A DNA stretch of 64,000 nucleotides, taken from NCBI GenBank assembly GCA_025716815.1, contig JAIXMN010000022.1, positions 434,001 through 498,000 of the forward strand. Direction: 5' to 3'. The stretch comes from Dichotomocladium elegans (taxonomy: Eukaryota > Mucoromycota > Mucoromycetes > Mucorales > Lichtheimiaceae). A program made the translations under genes and the position numbers. The notes under the pieces were generated by a model that made no database searches, was not told where the DNA came from, and saw only the letters and a list, made by a program, of their open reading frames with translations. Of this stretch, positions 1-10,544 are shown in pieces (positions within the stretch are counted from its first letter, which is position 1; each line of letters begins with the position of its first letter).

Positions 1-815
<815 letters not shown>

Positions 816-1290
816 GCAAGTCATGTCGATATAATAAAAAAATTGGATGTTTAACTGGACGCGATGAGCACGAGGAAGAATAGAAGGTATATCCTTTTCC
901 CGAGCGGGGTGCTCTTTTTTTTTTCTTGCGATGGCCCGGACCAGAGTATGCTCTTTCTGTGTCAAAGAGCAACACGGCTGTGGGGGGGGACAATAGGCAG
1001 TGTGGATGAGATAACAGTGCGTTCTTTCGCGGATTTACGGTATGCCCTCGGGAAGCGGATCGATGGAGACCGATCATCGAAAGATTGCAAAAAAATACAA
1101 GAGCGCATGACATGCGAATTATTAGGATAGATTATAGCAAAACAGACAGGATACAAGACAGCAGCAGAAGACACAAAATATGCCGGGGCAAGACATGCAA
1201 AGGAAGAAAAGGAACAAGAATATACATGGGGTGGGTGGGGGTAAGAGTACTGTACTAGGGATAAAAAGCGATAGTAGGGACGACCCCCAT
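816..1290. other. intergenic, convergent 3' ends
   Basis: 475 bases between the stop of RPT1 and the stop of a leftward small gene. It has homopolymer T and G runs. I see no coding signal, RNA gene or repeat. Confidence 0.5.
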
Positions 1291-1746
1291 TTACCGAATA
1301 GATGATGCCGGAGGCGGCGGGTTTGCCGAGAACTGAGTAAACCAGACGGGCGAGTGCTCGGCAAGTTTGTAATGTTGCTGTTGCTGCTTCTTCTTCTTTC
1401 TGGGGAACCGCTGCCATAGACCGGAGGAAGACCACCAGGATACCGAGAAGAATCGATTTGCGGATGGTGTGGCGGTGGTAGGAGTCGACCGTAATTTCGC
1501 ATGACCAAAGGACTCGCCCCTGACTTCTCGGCGGCGATCGATGGTTGGCGCGGAGCGGGGACGGCAATAAGGCCCATTGCTCATGCAGCAGCCATGGTCG
1601 TAATAATAGCGTTCGGCCGGAGTCGGTTCGGAACCACTACGGTACTTTTTGGAGTTATCTGACGGAGCACTGTAGTTCATCATCCAAGTGTGTGCTTTGG
1701 AAGGATTTGGGAAAAAGGGAGAGAGAGAAAGAGGCTGATGATACAT
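1291..1746 (-). CDS. small uncharacterised basic protein
   Basis: An uninterrupted reading frame of 151 codons from ATG at 1746; a second start (ATG ATG) lies near 1686 and may be the real one. I do not recognise the family. The predicted protein is Ser, Arg and Pro rich, with a YYYDHGCC segment, a SAPTIDRRREVRG segment, a KKKKQQQQ stretch and a Pro-rich end. Codon choice over the central part looks like that of neighbouring genes, which is the main reason to list it. Overlapping open frames on the same strand encode hydrophobic peptides and could be shadows or alternative exons. It has no signal peptide or clear domain. This is a weak call. Confidence 0.35.
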   Translation of the reverse strand: MYHQPLSLSPFFPNPSKAHTWMMNYSAPSDNSKKYRSGSEPTPAERYYYDHGCCMSNGPYCRPRSAPTIDRRREVRGESFGHAKLRSTPTTATPSANRFFSVSWWSSSGLWQRFPRKKKKQQQQHYKLAEHSPVWFTQFSANPPPPASSIR

Positions 1747-3734
1747 GTCGGTTCGAATGGCAGACCTTTAAATGCCCAAAAAAAACATGAAGTTGCTGCC
1801 GAATCCACGCGCCATATTTGTAGGCCTAGTTGTTTTTATTGCTGCTGGATGAGGATATCCAGTGTAACACGGACATGTGTGTATGTGCGCGGGCCCTGCA
1901 CCCTACCAAGCTAGATTCTTACGCACATAGCACACCCAAGATGGAGGTGAGGGGAAAATATAAAACAGAAATGCCGCAGGCGTCTACCATCATCACGAGA
2001 TTGACTAAAGTGGAGGGGAGACTGCCTGAAGAAAAACATGTATCGGGAGCAGTCCTTTATTCCACAACCTCTCTCCCCAATCCGTTTATTTTCAATGCAG
2101 GGTTACCGTCCGGGATGTGAACGTTTCGCTCCCAAATAAAGTAATCCGTCCAAAAAAATTCCTGGACAGACGTCCTCATGTGCCAATGTGGCCCTATCCA
2201 TGGACTCGGGCGATCAATTGTGCAATGTCCTAGCATCTCCCTGGATCTCACTCGCACACGCCGGCTAACTTGCTCGCTTGCAACCCCCCCCCCAACCACC
2301 CACCCAAAAAAAAGACGGGGACTGGCGGGGACGTGATCCACAATCTAACCTTGGATCCAAAGCCCCTTCTCCTGAGTGACTTTGTCCCCCCTCGCCCGTA
2401 TACCTTGCGCACTCACTCCTGCTCCCCGAAAACATCGGTTGTGAATATAAACCCGATAAGCGATGTTATAGATTCTCAGGATTGCTAGTTGCATCGCGCA
2501 AGACGACTTCAGAGACCATGGGGCAGTTGTCATTGTGCGCATCGAGAGCGGCAAGGATTTGGACGGATTGCTTTATTTGGCAGCAAATGGTAACATCACG
2601 CACACAAAACCCCTTGGAGTGCTTATCATCATCGATTATCATTCAAGCACTTCACGTGTCGCAAACATACGCACACAGACATGTAGAACGAACGAACGTC
2701 TCCTTTAGATAAAAAAAAAGAACGGCGAAGGAATCCAGTGCATTGAGAAGAGAAGCACTAGCCACTGATTGGAGCTGGACCAAAAAGACCGTAGAGATCG
2801 GGTCTCTGCCATAAGCTTCAACGCGTCTATATATTCGGACTATATACTGCACGGACCTAATCTCTACCCGTCTCGCGCGCACGCACAACCGCCCCCTTTT
2901 TGCTCGTGAAGACTGGGCTCGTATAATGATGACTAACCATGTATTGTGTCAAGCATGTTGACATCCTTGGCTCCTGCTGACAGGCTGGAGTGTAGCAACC
3001 AAGCACCAAGCGTGGCATGGCAGTGCTTCAGTTTCTGCATATAGTCCATTGCTTGCTCAATTAGGCATCCCGCTGAAATAGGATATCTCCCGCATATCTG
3101 TGGAACTCGCGTACAAGATGGTTCATAATAACGTTGTCCAAATAAGGCTGGGGATGTAGGAGGGGCAGTGCCACTTTCCCAAGCTGAGGACTCTCTACAC
3201 AGCTCCACCCCCATCCTGTCCTGGTATAAAATAAAAGGCCTCAATGTGGGGCGACAACACGCACACAACCCATCGAATACTATTAGGTTAAAGAAAACCG
3301 GAGATTGTGAAACTTCTCGCCCTTCCTGGTGACTCGAGATATCCTAGGTGCTACCCATAGCAGCAATGCAATGCTGCATAATATTATCAGCGCCTTCGTC
3401 TCACATATGTCCCGCTCCGCTCCCCCCCACCAGATCTGGCTCTCGAAATGAAAAGCTCTGGACAGCAAATGGGTCGAGAACAACGGAATTTTAAGGTGTT
3501 TAATAGGTACGGTTTCTGACGAAAGCGAGGAATTGCTCCTTCAATGATGTATATGAAAGGCCCCGTCTTTTCAGACGTACGCTCAAGAACACCTGAGGAT
3601 TGAAGGAATCCCTTGCATGCGACGTTAAACGTCCCTCTCCTTATACTTCGTTTCCTTTGGGCTCTTTGAGGTCCCGAGAATCATGTAACTGACATATTGT
3701 TTTGCAGCACTTTGCTACTCATGTTTATCTGCCT
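1747..3734. other. long intergenic stretch
   Basis: About 2 kb with several short open frames on both strands, none with recognisable domains or convincing splice chains. Contains C runs (near 2286 and 3422), A runs and short CA repeats near 3960 just beyond its end. It probably holds the promoter of the leftward small gene and the 3' flank of TMA16. Confidence 0.4.
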
Positions 3735-4674
3735 TTAATTGGTATCCATCATCTCTGCTTTTGCTTCGGGCTTTTTAGTTTGCACCGCAGCAACCTTCTC
3801 TTTAGACCTTAACTTTTCGCGATCGGCTTTGTAGAACATGCGAGTCTTGATCAATGCAGCTCCGTTCATGTCTCCATCCCAGTTGCGCAAACGCTTCAGG
3901 TTTTTGCCGTCTGTTAAATCCGGTAATTCTGGTCTTACTGTCAGTGACTAGCACAAGCAAACACACACACACACACGCCGGGCCAACCAGCCAGTCAGCC
4001 ATTCTTGAGTTCTTTACCAATGCCAGATACATATTCGTTCTCGTCTGCTGCCTTTTGGGCCAGCAGCAGGTCATGCTTGGGTGACTTGACGCGATGGCCG
4101 GTTTTCTTCAATTCTCCCTCAAATTCGGCTAACTGGTCGTCGTTACGAGCAATGTACCTGTTAGGATTACAGTGAGTTAGTTCTTTGCAAATTTCGAGGA
4201 TACCAAAACAAAAAACAATTGTATATATATATATATATATATATATACCTACGTATCAATCAAATCATGGACTTCCTGTAAAGTTGCTGCCTTTACAGAC
4301 TCATCAAGTGCATATCGGAACCATAACCATTTCTCAGCTAGCGAACGAACAGAAGAACGTCAGGCATATGCCGATCCAATGCAGCACAAAACTCTCCACC
4401 ACCACTCTCAGCCTTTCCAGCACTAAAAATAAAGACCCTACCTCGATAGTTGGCGGCGCTTCGATCATTTTTTCTCGCAGACAGTTTTGAGGATCGCATA
4501 ACAACTCGTTGTAGCTGCAATGCCTTCCGTGAATAAGGATGCGCAGCCTCCCGATTCTTGATATTTTTTAATGTATGTTTCTTGTTGCCGGGCTGTAAAT
4601 CATGGTCAGCATGCACTGTTATCAACAACGATTAAAGGGTGATCGATTTCCCCCTTTTTGTCAAAACTTGCCAT
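3735..4674 (-). CDS. TMA16: TMA16-family ribosome biogenesis protein
   Basis: Translation-machinery-associated protein 16, a nucleolar factor that travels with pre-60S ribosomes. Coding exons on the minus strand are 4442-4592, 4253-4337, 4018-4157 and 3735-3937; together they keep one frame for 192 residues. Family landmarks are the N-terminal PGNKKHTLKNIKN and HPYSRKA motif, the EKWLWFRYALDES helix, LIDTYIARNDDQLAEFE, and the ELPDLTDGKNLKRLRNWD segment. The upstream end needs an M in phase with PGNKK. The only fit I see is ATG at 4674-4672 followed directly by a GC-AG intron (donor GCAAGT, acceptor TTTACAG), so the start codon would stand alone in its coding exon. A TA dinucleotide tract lies in the third intron. 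It is in tandem with the RING-CH gene, 145 bases downstream of its stop. Confidence 0.88.
4222..4247. repeat. TA microsatellite inside TMA16 intron
   Basis: About 13 TA units in the intron between the second and third main coding exons of TMA16. Confidence 0.9.
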
Positions 4675-4819
4675 TATTACAGATCGATCCAAAAAAAAAA
4701 GAGAAAATGGTTCAATGGATCGGAAGCCATATTTTTTGTCCTTCCGAAAAGCCACGCTGTGGTTTATTCCCCCCCCAAGATCAATCCTTCCCCACACACA
4801 CAAATAAGATGCGGAGCAT

Positions 4820-6707
4820 TTATCCGGAGGCCTCATTGTAATTTCGAACACGCCGAGACCGCCGCTGCTTGAGACGCTCGTATCTGTAGAGCAAGTTCGC
4901 CATGTCCTATTGTTTTCATACAATTCACAAATACAATATTACTTAGAAGCTGAGGGAGGACGGATGTCTTTGCAGTTTACCTTGACCACAACGAAAAGAC
5001 ATCCGCCAAGGATATTGCGATGGAAAGGCTCAGGAAAGTAGTGCCTCACCCACTTGACATGATTCAGACAGCTGCCGGAAAAACAAGGTGTCAATTGCGC
5101 ACATCCCTGGGTCCCCCACTGCTCACATATTTCATGCCATCCTTTACCTTCCCACAAGGCTGCTTATGGTCGGCCATAATAGCGCGCCGAGCACAGTGAC
5201 GCCGATATCGCTGCTGCTGATACGCACGTCGAGTAGGATATCTGCCTCTCGCTCAGCTCGACGTACCTCCTCCTCCTCTTCTTGCTGTCGTCGTCGCTCG
5301 TCCCAAGCCGGATCTCCAAGTATCGCGACATTGTTTTGCTCGAGCACTTGCCGAAAATGACGCTCAGTTGAGTTACTGTCTTCTGTCGGTGCTGGGGGTT
5401 GACGCTGATTATGCTGCAAATGAAGCTGTTTGTACATGAGGTGGTGTTGTGCGAAATGAAACAAATTATTGTATAGTAATCTTTTCTTTTCGTAAGTTCC
5501 GGATCATCTTTCTCTCTCTCTGTCTGCTTCCTCTTTATACCTGATCCAGGGCAGGACCCCGACCGTAACCGCCGGCGTTGGCGGCCAGGAAATTTGCATG
5601 GCTGTATGCTGGTCGGTCGAGGTGGCACGAAGCAAGAAGAGTGCTACAAAGGGAAGTACGCCATCAGCCCAACGTGAACGCGACAAGACGAGCGCGGCTG
5701 GGATGGATGGAAGTCCAAGCCAAGTCCGCCAGGTCCAAGCGACGGGTGCGCCAATGAGCCGCTCGCCTTCCTGGGCGCCGAGCAGCGTCATTACGGTGTA
5801 GGCGCCGTATGTGGTGAAAGTGATAAGCACGGAGCAGCCGAGGCCGAGGAAGGTCAAATAGGGCACTGTGGTGTGGATGAAAGTGTCTGCTAAATTCAAG
5901 AGCGCCAATGACACGCTTTTCCGTTCCACCAGACAATAGGCCATATTGCATTGCGGGCAATGGACCTAACCATCGATGACGTAGGATCCTTAGTCTAGCC
6001 TCTATGTCCCCCATCATGGCGTTTACCTTCTTTAGAGGCGACCCTTTCTGATTCTCTGTGATCCAGTCCAGCAAACATTCTTCATGGGATACAAGCGAGC
6101 ACTTGCAGGGTTTGACCCAGACGCCTTCCGAGTCCGTGTCTTCTCCGAAGCATATCCAGCAGCGCCTATCACCTGCGCTTTGCTCCGAAGTAACCGATGG
6201 CCGCTGTGCAGATGACCGTTCCTCCTCTCGGTCCTGCTCTGGGATACTTGCTGCCGTTGTGAACATGCCAGTCGATGCCGCCGGCCGTGGCCGCGGAGCA
6301 AGAATTGTGTTGGAGGAGGAGGTCGACCACGAGGAGGTGGACACCACAGAAGTGCTGCTGTCGTCTTCATCGTCAAACACTGTCGCTCGTCTTTCGGAGG
6401 ACACGCTTCCTGCTGCGCCATTCAGCACTCGAGCACGATTTGAGGATGGGGTGGAGAAAAAGAGCGGAGAGGCAGTTGAATTAGCGGGGGTAGCCTGATA
6501 AGCGCCATGGGTACTGACAGTAGGTGTATCTCTGGCCATGGACGGTGATGCAGAACCAGTGGAGGAGGAGGAGATTGAATGTGTGCGGGATCGTGAAAAG
6601 AAAGAGGTTGAAGAGCCCTCGTCATCCACGGGTGTGGGATGTTGGTGATAGGCATAATACCCAGCAGCATTCATCAAGGTCGAATTGGGGCCGCGAAAAT
6701 GAGCCAT
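4820..6707 (-). CDS. membrane RING-CH (MARCH-type) E3 ubiquitin ligase
   Basis: Exons 6027-6707, 5541-5965, 5148-5480, 4981-5071 and 4820-4906 (minus strand) join in frame to 538 residues. Residues 1-170 are Ser/Thr rich and likely disordered. A RING-variant zinc finger follows: CWICFGEDTDSEGVW, CKCS, HEECLLDWI, then after an intron VHCPQCN, i.e. the C4HC3 RING-CH pattern. Downstream are hydrophobic segments (VPYLTFLGLGCSVLITFTT, LPFVALFLL, VTVLGALLWPTISSL, ILGGCLFVVV) consistent with several membrane helices, and a basic tail YERLKQRRSRRVRNY that resembles the C-terminus of MARCH5-like fungal proteins. The family transfers ubiquitin to membrane proteins of mitochondria, ER or endosomes; the target membrane here is not visible. 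The intron splitting the zinc finger ends exactly before VHCPQC. Confidence 0.87.
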
Positions 6708-6999
6708 GAAGGGAATGGAGCTTCAACGGGTTTATCATTGAAGACACTTTTAAACCCTTTGCGGAGTTTGGCCAGCTGAGCATGTGCCACAATGCCTTTG
6801 CGACGCATGAAGGGAAAAGATGCGATGCAGAACGGCTGGCATACACCGTTTTCCCCAAAACAAGTCGCGCCCTACCAGTTCTGAAGTCGCAAGATCACGA
6901 AAATAAATGTCGCACAAGACAGCTTCATTCTGTATCAATGCTGGTTTGCTTTTGTCCTTTCTTTTTATACCCATTTTACGTCTGAGATGAGCAATCTAT
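6708..6999. other. upstream region of the RING-CH gene
   Basis: About 290 bases before a degraded transposon. No ORF with meaning; presumably carries the RING-CH promoter. Confidence 0.4.
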
Positions 7000-8190
7000 T
7001 ATTCTACGAATATGGACAGGGCGAGTTTATTGGGGAGGAAATGTACTCTCTTCAATCCGTTTGTTTGTTCACACTCACAATATCTGCGTAGTCTATCTTT
7101 CAGGGACAACCTCGGCCTTGTTGCTACACGAAAGGATTCAGATGAAAGAACACACTTTCAATACGGCTCCATAATGTACACCCACGAAGATAAGGTCATA
7201 TTTTTCAATGCTGATGTTTGAGAAGGTCTTGAGTGCATCAGCTGCTGCAATACAGCTAGGAATCCATGTATGATCAGCCCAGCGATGGGCATTACAGTAC
7301 GAAAAGGGCCCTAATAGCATTTTAATAAACGTAGAGACAGAGATCATTCGCGCATTCTGAACGAAGAGCTTAGAAATGCTATCTAGAATGGATTAGCGAG
7401 AATCCGTCAATAGTCCTAGTGCAACTGAATGGAGCAGTTGCTCCAGAGATTTGAGGGTCTTAAAATATCGAAAACGACGCTCCATCGATTTATGTTACCG
7501 AATGCCACTTGTCATTAAAGAAGGCTCGGTTTCAATCTGTAGACAGGAATAGTGATGCAAAGATCCAAGAGTGCCTTGACGGCGTGTGCCGATGGGACAC
7601 GACTGACATCGACTTTTAAAAAAACTGTGTTTTCGTTGATGAGTCTCGATTCCATATTAACATGAGGCCCTGCATGGCATGGTTCAAGAAAGGGACTTCT
7701 GGATAGCTACTGTGCGAAAAAAACAAGAGCGAAGACAACCACCATCCTGTGAACAATGTCGGCATCAGATATCATCAACTGTAGCACGAGACTCCCACAA
7801 CAACCAGCCGAATAAAGAAAAAGAGCGAAGCAGTCCATAGCTACAGGCAAAGGAACTGTAACTGGACATTATTTCAGCTTTTTAAGGCTACCCTCAATGA
7901 AATGGATGAGTATGAACATATGAAGGGCCTTTATTTCGTAATGGATACTACACCTATCCATAAGGCTGAGGGTATCTCTAAATATATCGAGTCTCGAGGA
8001 TATTGATGTGTCTATATTCCGTCCTATTTACCTGAACACAATATTACCGAACAGTTTTGGTCGGTTATGAAAAGCAATAGAACGTGATAGGTTCTAGGAA
8101 AGTGAGACATTGATGACGAGAATCACTGAAACATCGAATAGCTTAAAGATGAGAGATTTCGACGGATCCGTCTCTCATCCTTACAGGTGT
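7000..8190 (+). mobile_element. decayed Tc1/mariner transposon, copy 1
   Basis: Relic of a Tc1/mariner transposase gene. Translated pieces in shifting frames include VFVDESRFHINM (around the first catalytic Asp) near 7632-7668 and VMDTTPIHKAEGISKYIESRGY-like sequence (second catalytic Asp) near 7939-8006, the usual DDE layout. Stops and frameshifts are frequent, so it cannot encode an active enzyme. The stretch 7035-8150 aligns by eye with the reverse complement of 57790-58880; the two differ by many substitutions and small indels, so both are old. Terminal inverted repeats could not be defined. Confidence 0.8.
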
Positions 8191-8498
8191 CTAGTTGACT
8201 GTTGTAATGGTGAAAACTATGATCCGACTAGTGGTGATTCTACAGAGTCCCTCATGGTATGTAGATGGGTATAGATATGTTGCAAAGGGAGGGAAAAATA
8301 ATAGAACGGAATCTTCTACTAATATTATGCGACAATTCTTTTGTATTTGAACGAGCTGTTTCATCTTGTATACGAAATTCAGTTGGAAAATAAAGTATTC
8401 GGGATTGGGTTGGCTGATGGACGGGAAGTGTGGGTGAGGGTTTATTATGAGTGGGCGGTGCATGTAAGGGGGATGAGTGAGGAAGAGGTTGTGAAGTA
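8190..8498. other. 3' flank of the coiled-coil gene
   Basis: About 310 bases, AT rich, nothing recognised beyond the edge of the transposon relic. Confidence 0.4.
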
Positions 8499-9308
8499 TT
8501 AGATTTCTGCCTGGTCGATGGATCGAAGGCGACGCATGATACGATCCATTTCCTTCTGTACCATAACCATGATCTCTTCGTGCGACCGGGTCGACTGTTC
8601 GTATGCATCGAGTTTTGCTTTGAGCTGCTGGATCTCCTGCTGGATGCTCATAATCATCTCGTTTTGGCGCCGCTCCATTTCAAGATGTTCCTCCTCCAGT
8701 TTCTTTATCTCGAGATCCATGGGACCTACAGCCTGTTTGATCCTCTCCTCCGCTTGTTGCTGGAGCAGAAGGGCCTTCGACGAGGTGGCCGCCAGATCCT
8801 GGTAGGCCTTGGCGATGACGGCCTCGAGCTCACTCTTTTCAGCCCGATACTTTTCCTGAAGCCGGCGGATGTCGCCCCTGACTTCGGTGTGTCCCCTCGA
8901 GGAGTCGGATTCGAGCAACTGCTGCTGATTTCTAGCTTCCCTCAGCTGATCATCGAGCTCCTTGAGATGTCCCATGCCTCGCTGCGCCGTCTCGATCTCA
9001 TCCGTATATTTCTTCACCTGACCTTCAAAGAAGAATGCCGTCGCCTTCGCATTTTCCGCTTGTCGATCCTTGCGGTTGCTCATATCTGTCAGTGTCTGGA
9101 TCTCCGTCTTGAGCTTGCGGTTCGTCCGTCCGCTCTCTTGCGCATGTAACTCGGCCGCCTTGGCCTGTTGCCGCGTCTGGTCGAGTTCGAGACGAAGTTG
9201 AGCCAACTCGCGCTCCGCTTTGGAGATCTTTTGCTGCAGTTCGCCAATGTCACTGCCTGTCGTCCGAGATGAACTCGTGTTGCCTGCTGGGGTGGTCAAG
9301 ACATCCAT
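8499..9308 (-). CDS. coiled-coil protein of unknown function
   Basis: Single-exon gene, 269 residues, ATG at 9308-9306. After a Ser/Thr-rich head of about 20 residues almost the whole chain is heptad-like and rich in Glu, Gln, Lys, Arg and Leu (for example ELQQKISKAERELAQLRLEL and IQQEIQQLKAKLDAYEQ), with a small break around residues 185-200 (AVGPMD). Such a protein is likely an elongated dimer or a scaffold. I see no enzyme motif, signal peptide or membrane segment. It could belong to kinetochore, spindle-pole or septum scaffolds, but nothing in the sequence decides this. The absence of introns is unusual beside its intron-rich neighbours. Confidence 0.75.
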   Translation of the reverse strand: MDVLTTPAGNTSSSRTTGSDIGELQQKISKAERELAQLRLELDQTRQQAKAAELHAQESGRTNRKLKTEIQTLTDMSNRKDRQAENAKATAFFFEGQVKKYTDEIETAQRGMGHLKELDDQLREARNQQQLLESDSSRGHTEVRGDIRRLQEKYRAEKSELEAVIAKAYQDLAATSSKALLLQQQAEERIKQAVGPMDLEIKKLEEEHLEMERRQNEMIMSIQQEIQQLKAKLDAYEQSTRSHEEIMVMVQKEMDRIMRRLRSIDQAEI

Positions 9309-10544
9309 GCGTAAGCCCAGCGTTCAATTCCTCTCGATGGCTAAGCACCCATCGCTTTCTGCATCCCTACACAAAAAGCAAAATAGACCTACGCTCTGGC
9401 CTCAAGTCGTTGTCTGGCATTCCTTTGAATGAAGAAAGAATGGAAAAAGGAAAGATGAAAGGAGAATTCAGCCTACGTGTGGAATTTTTTTTTTATGTTT
9501 TTGACTTGACGTCCTCCTTAACTTCCCCCTTTTGTATTTCGCCTTAGCACATCAATACCGTGCTTCTTCTATTATTTGGGCAATTGTATCTCAACCCATG
9601 GTCTCCTCTATGATGCTTTGCTCTATCTGGATCAGACTTTGTGCTTTCATAGAAGATTCTGATAGGTGTTGCTGACTATCTCCATCCATCTCCACTCCCC
9701 CCATGTGCTGTACATCGCACAAAAAAAGTCCTTTGGACCGTAGTACAGAGCCAAGGAATATTGCAATACTCCGCAACAGAAGTCCTCCATCTTATTGATG
9801 CGCATGGACGCCCTGAACTACGTTGTTTACGAGAAATGTATTCCTTTTGATCTGTTTGTCCCCACATCCAGCACCTTCATAGGTCTACCTTGCAACAGTG
9901 TACACGAACCAAGCCAAAAGTTCAGGCTGGTACTTGAGCGCATCCAAAACAACGCTTGCATCGATTAATAATGCAAAATGTCATTAAAAAGAAGTGTCTC
10001 GATTTTCTGCCTTTAGATAGCGGTAAGATCCAAGAGCGGCTTGACTATGTACGTAGGTGCATTGAGGGGACTTGTCGGACATCGACTTTAGAAAAAGAAA
10101 CCATCATTTTCCTTGCTGCGTCTGAATCCCCATAGCAATAGACATACCTGACAAGTCCAACAAGAAACAAACATCCCCCCGTACAGTAATTGCAGTATCA
10201 TAGACTACCTACAATCTTGATAGCGTTCTCGGCATCATCAGCAACCATTGAAGAGCAGCCCAAAACGATAAGCAAAGGATCTGTGAGTATTTGTGATGTG
10301 ATGATACATTTATTCGTCGACTGGTGATACATATCTCTCTATACACCGTCAAGGAAGACTTCAGAAGATATGTTCTTATAATACATACTCACTCATTCCG
10401 CGCAGGCGATTCTGTGCTGAAGCAAAACATCTCATCGCATATAGCAACAATTACGTACCTGTTACTCATTTCTCTGGATGGCTCGTGCGTTTTGTAAACC
10501 TATCAAACTAGAACAAGCAAGATTATGCATGATCCTCATTTTAT
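9309..10544. other. intergenic with a transposon fragment
   Basis: 1.2 kb between the coiled-coil gene start and the APC2 stop. Apart from the Tc1-like fragment listed separately I see no gene. Confidence 0.45.
9930..10150 (+). mobile_element. Tc1/mariner fragment (copy 4)
   Basis: About 220 bases that match the middle of copy 1 (7480-7660): shared blocks include ATCGATT..TGTCATTAAA, AAGATCCAAGAG.G.CTTGAC and GACATCGACTTT. It covers the stretch between the helix-turn-helix part and the first catalytic Asp. Too short and mutated to code. Confidence 0.65.

Noticed and set aside
4600..4923. Minus-strand open frame between TMA16 and the RING-CH gene as its own gene
   Set aside because: It mixes the RING-CH last exon in a wrong phase with TMA16 leader; no conserved motif.
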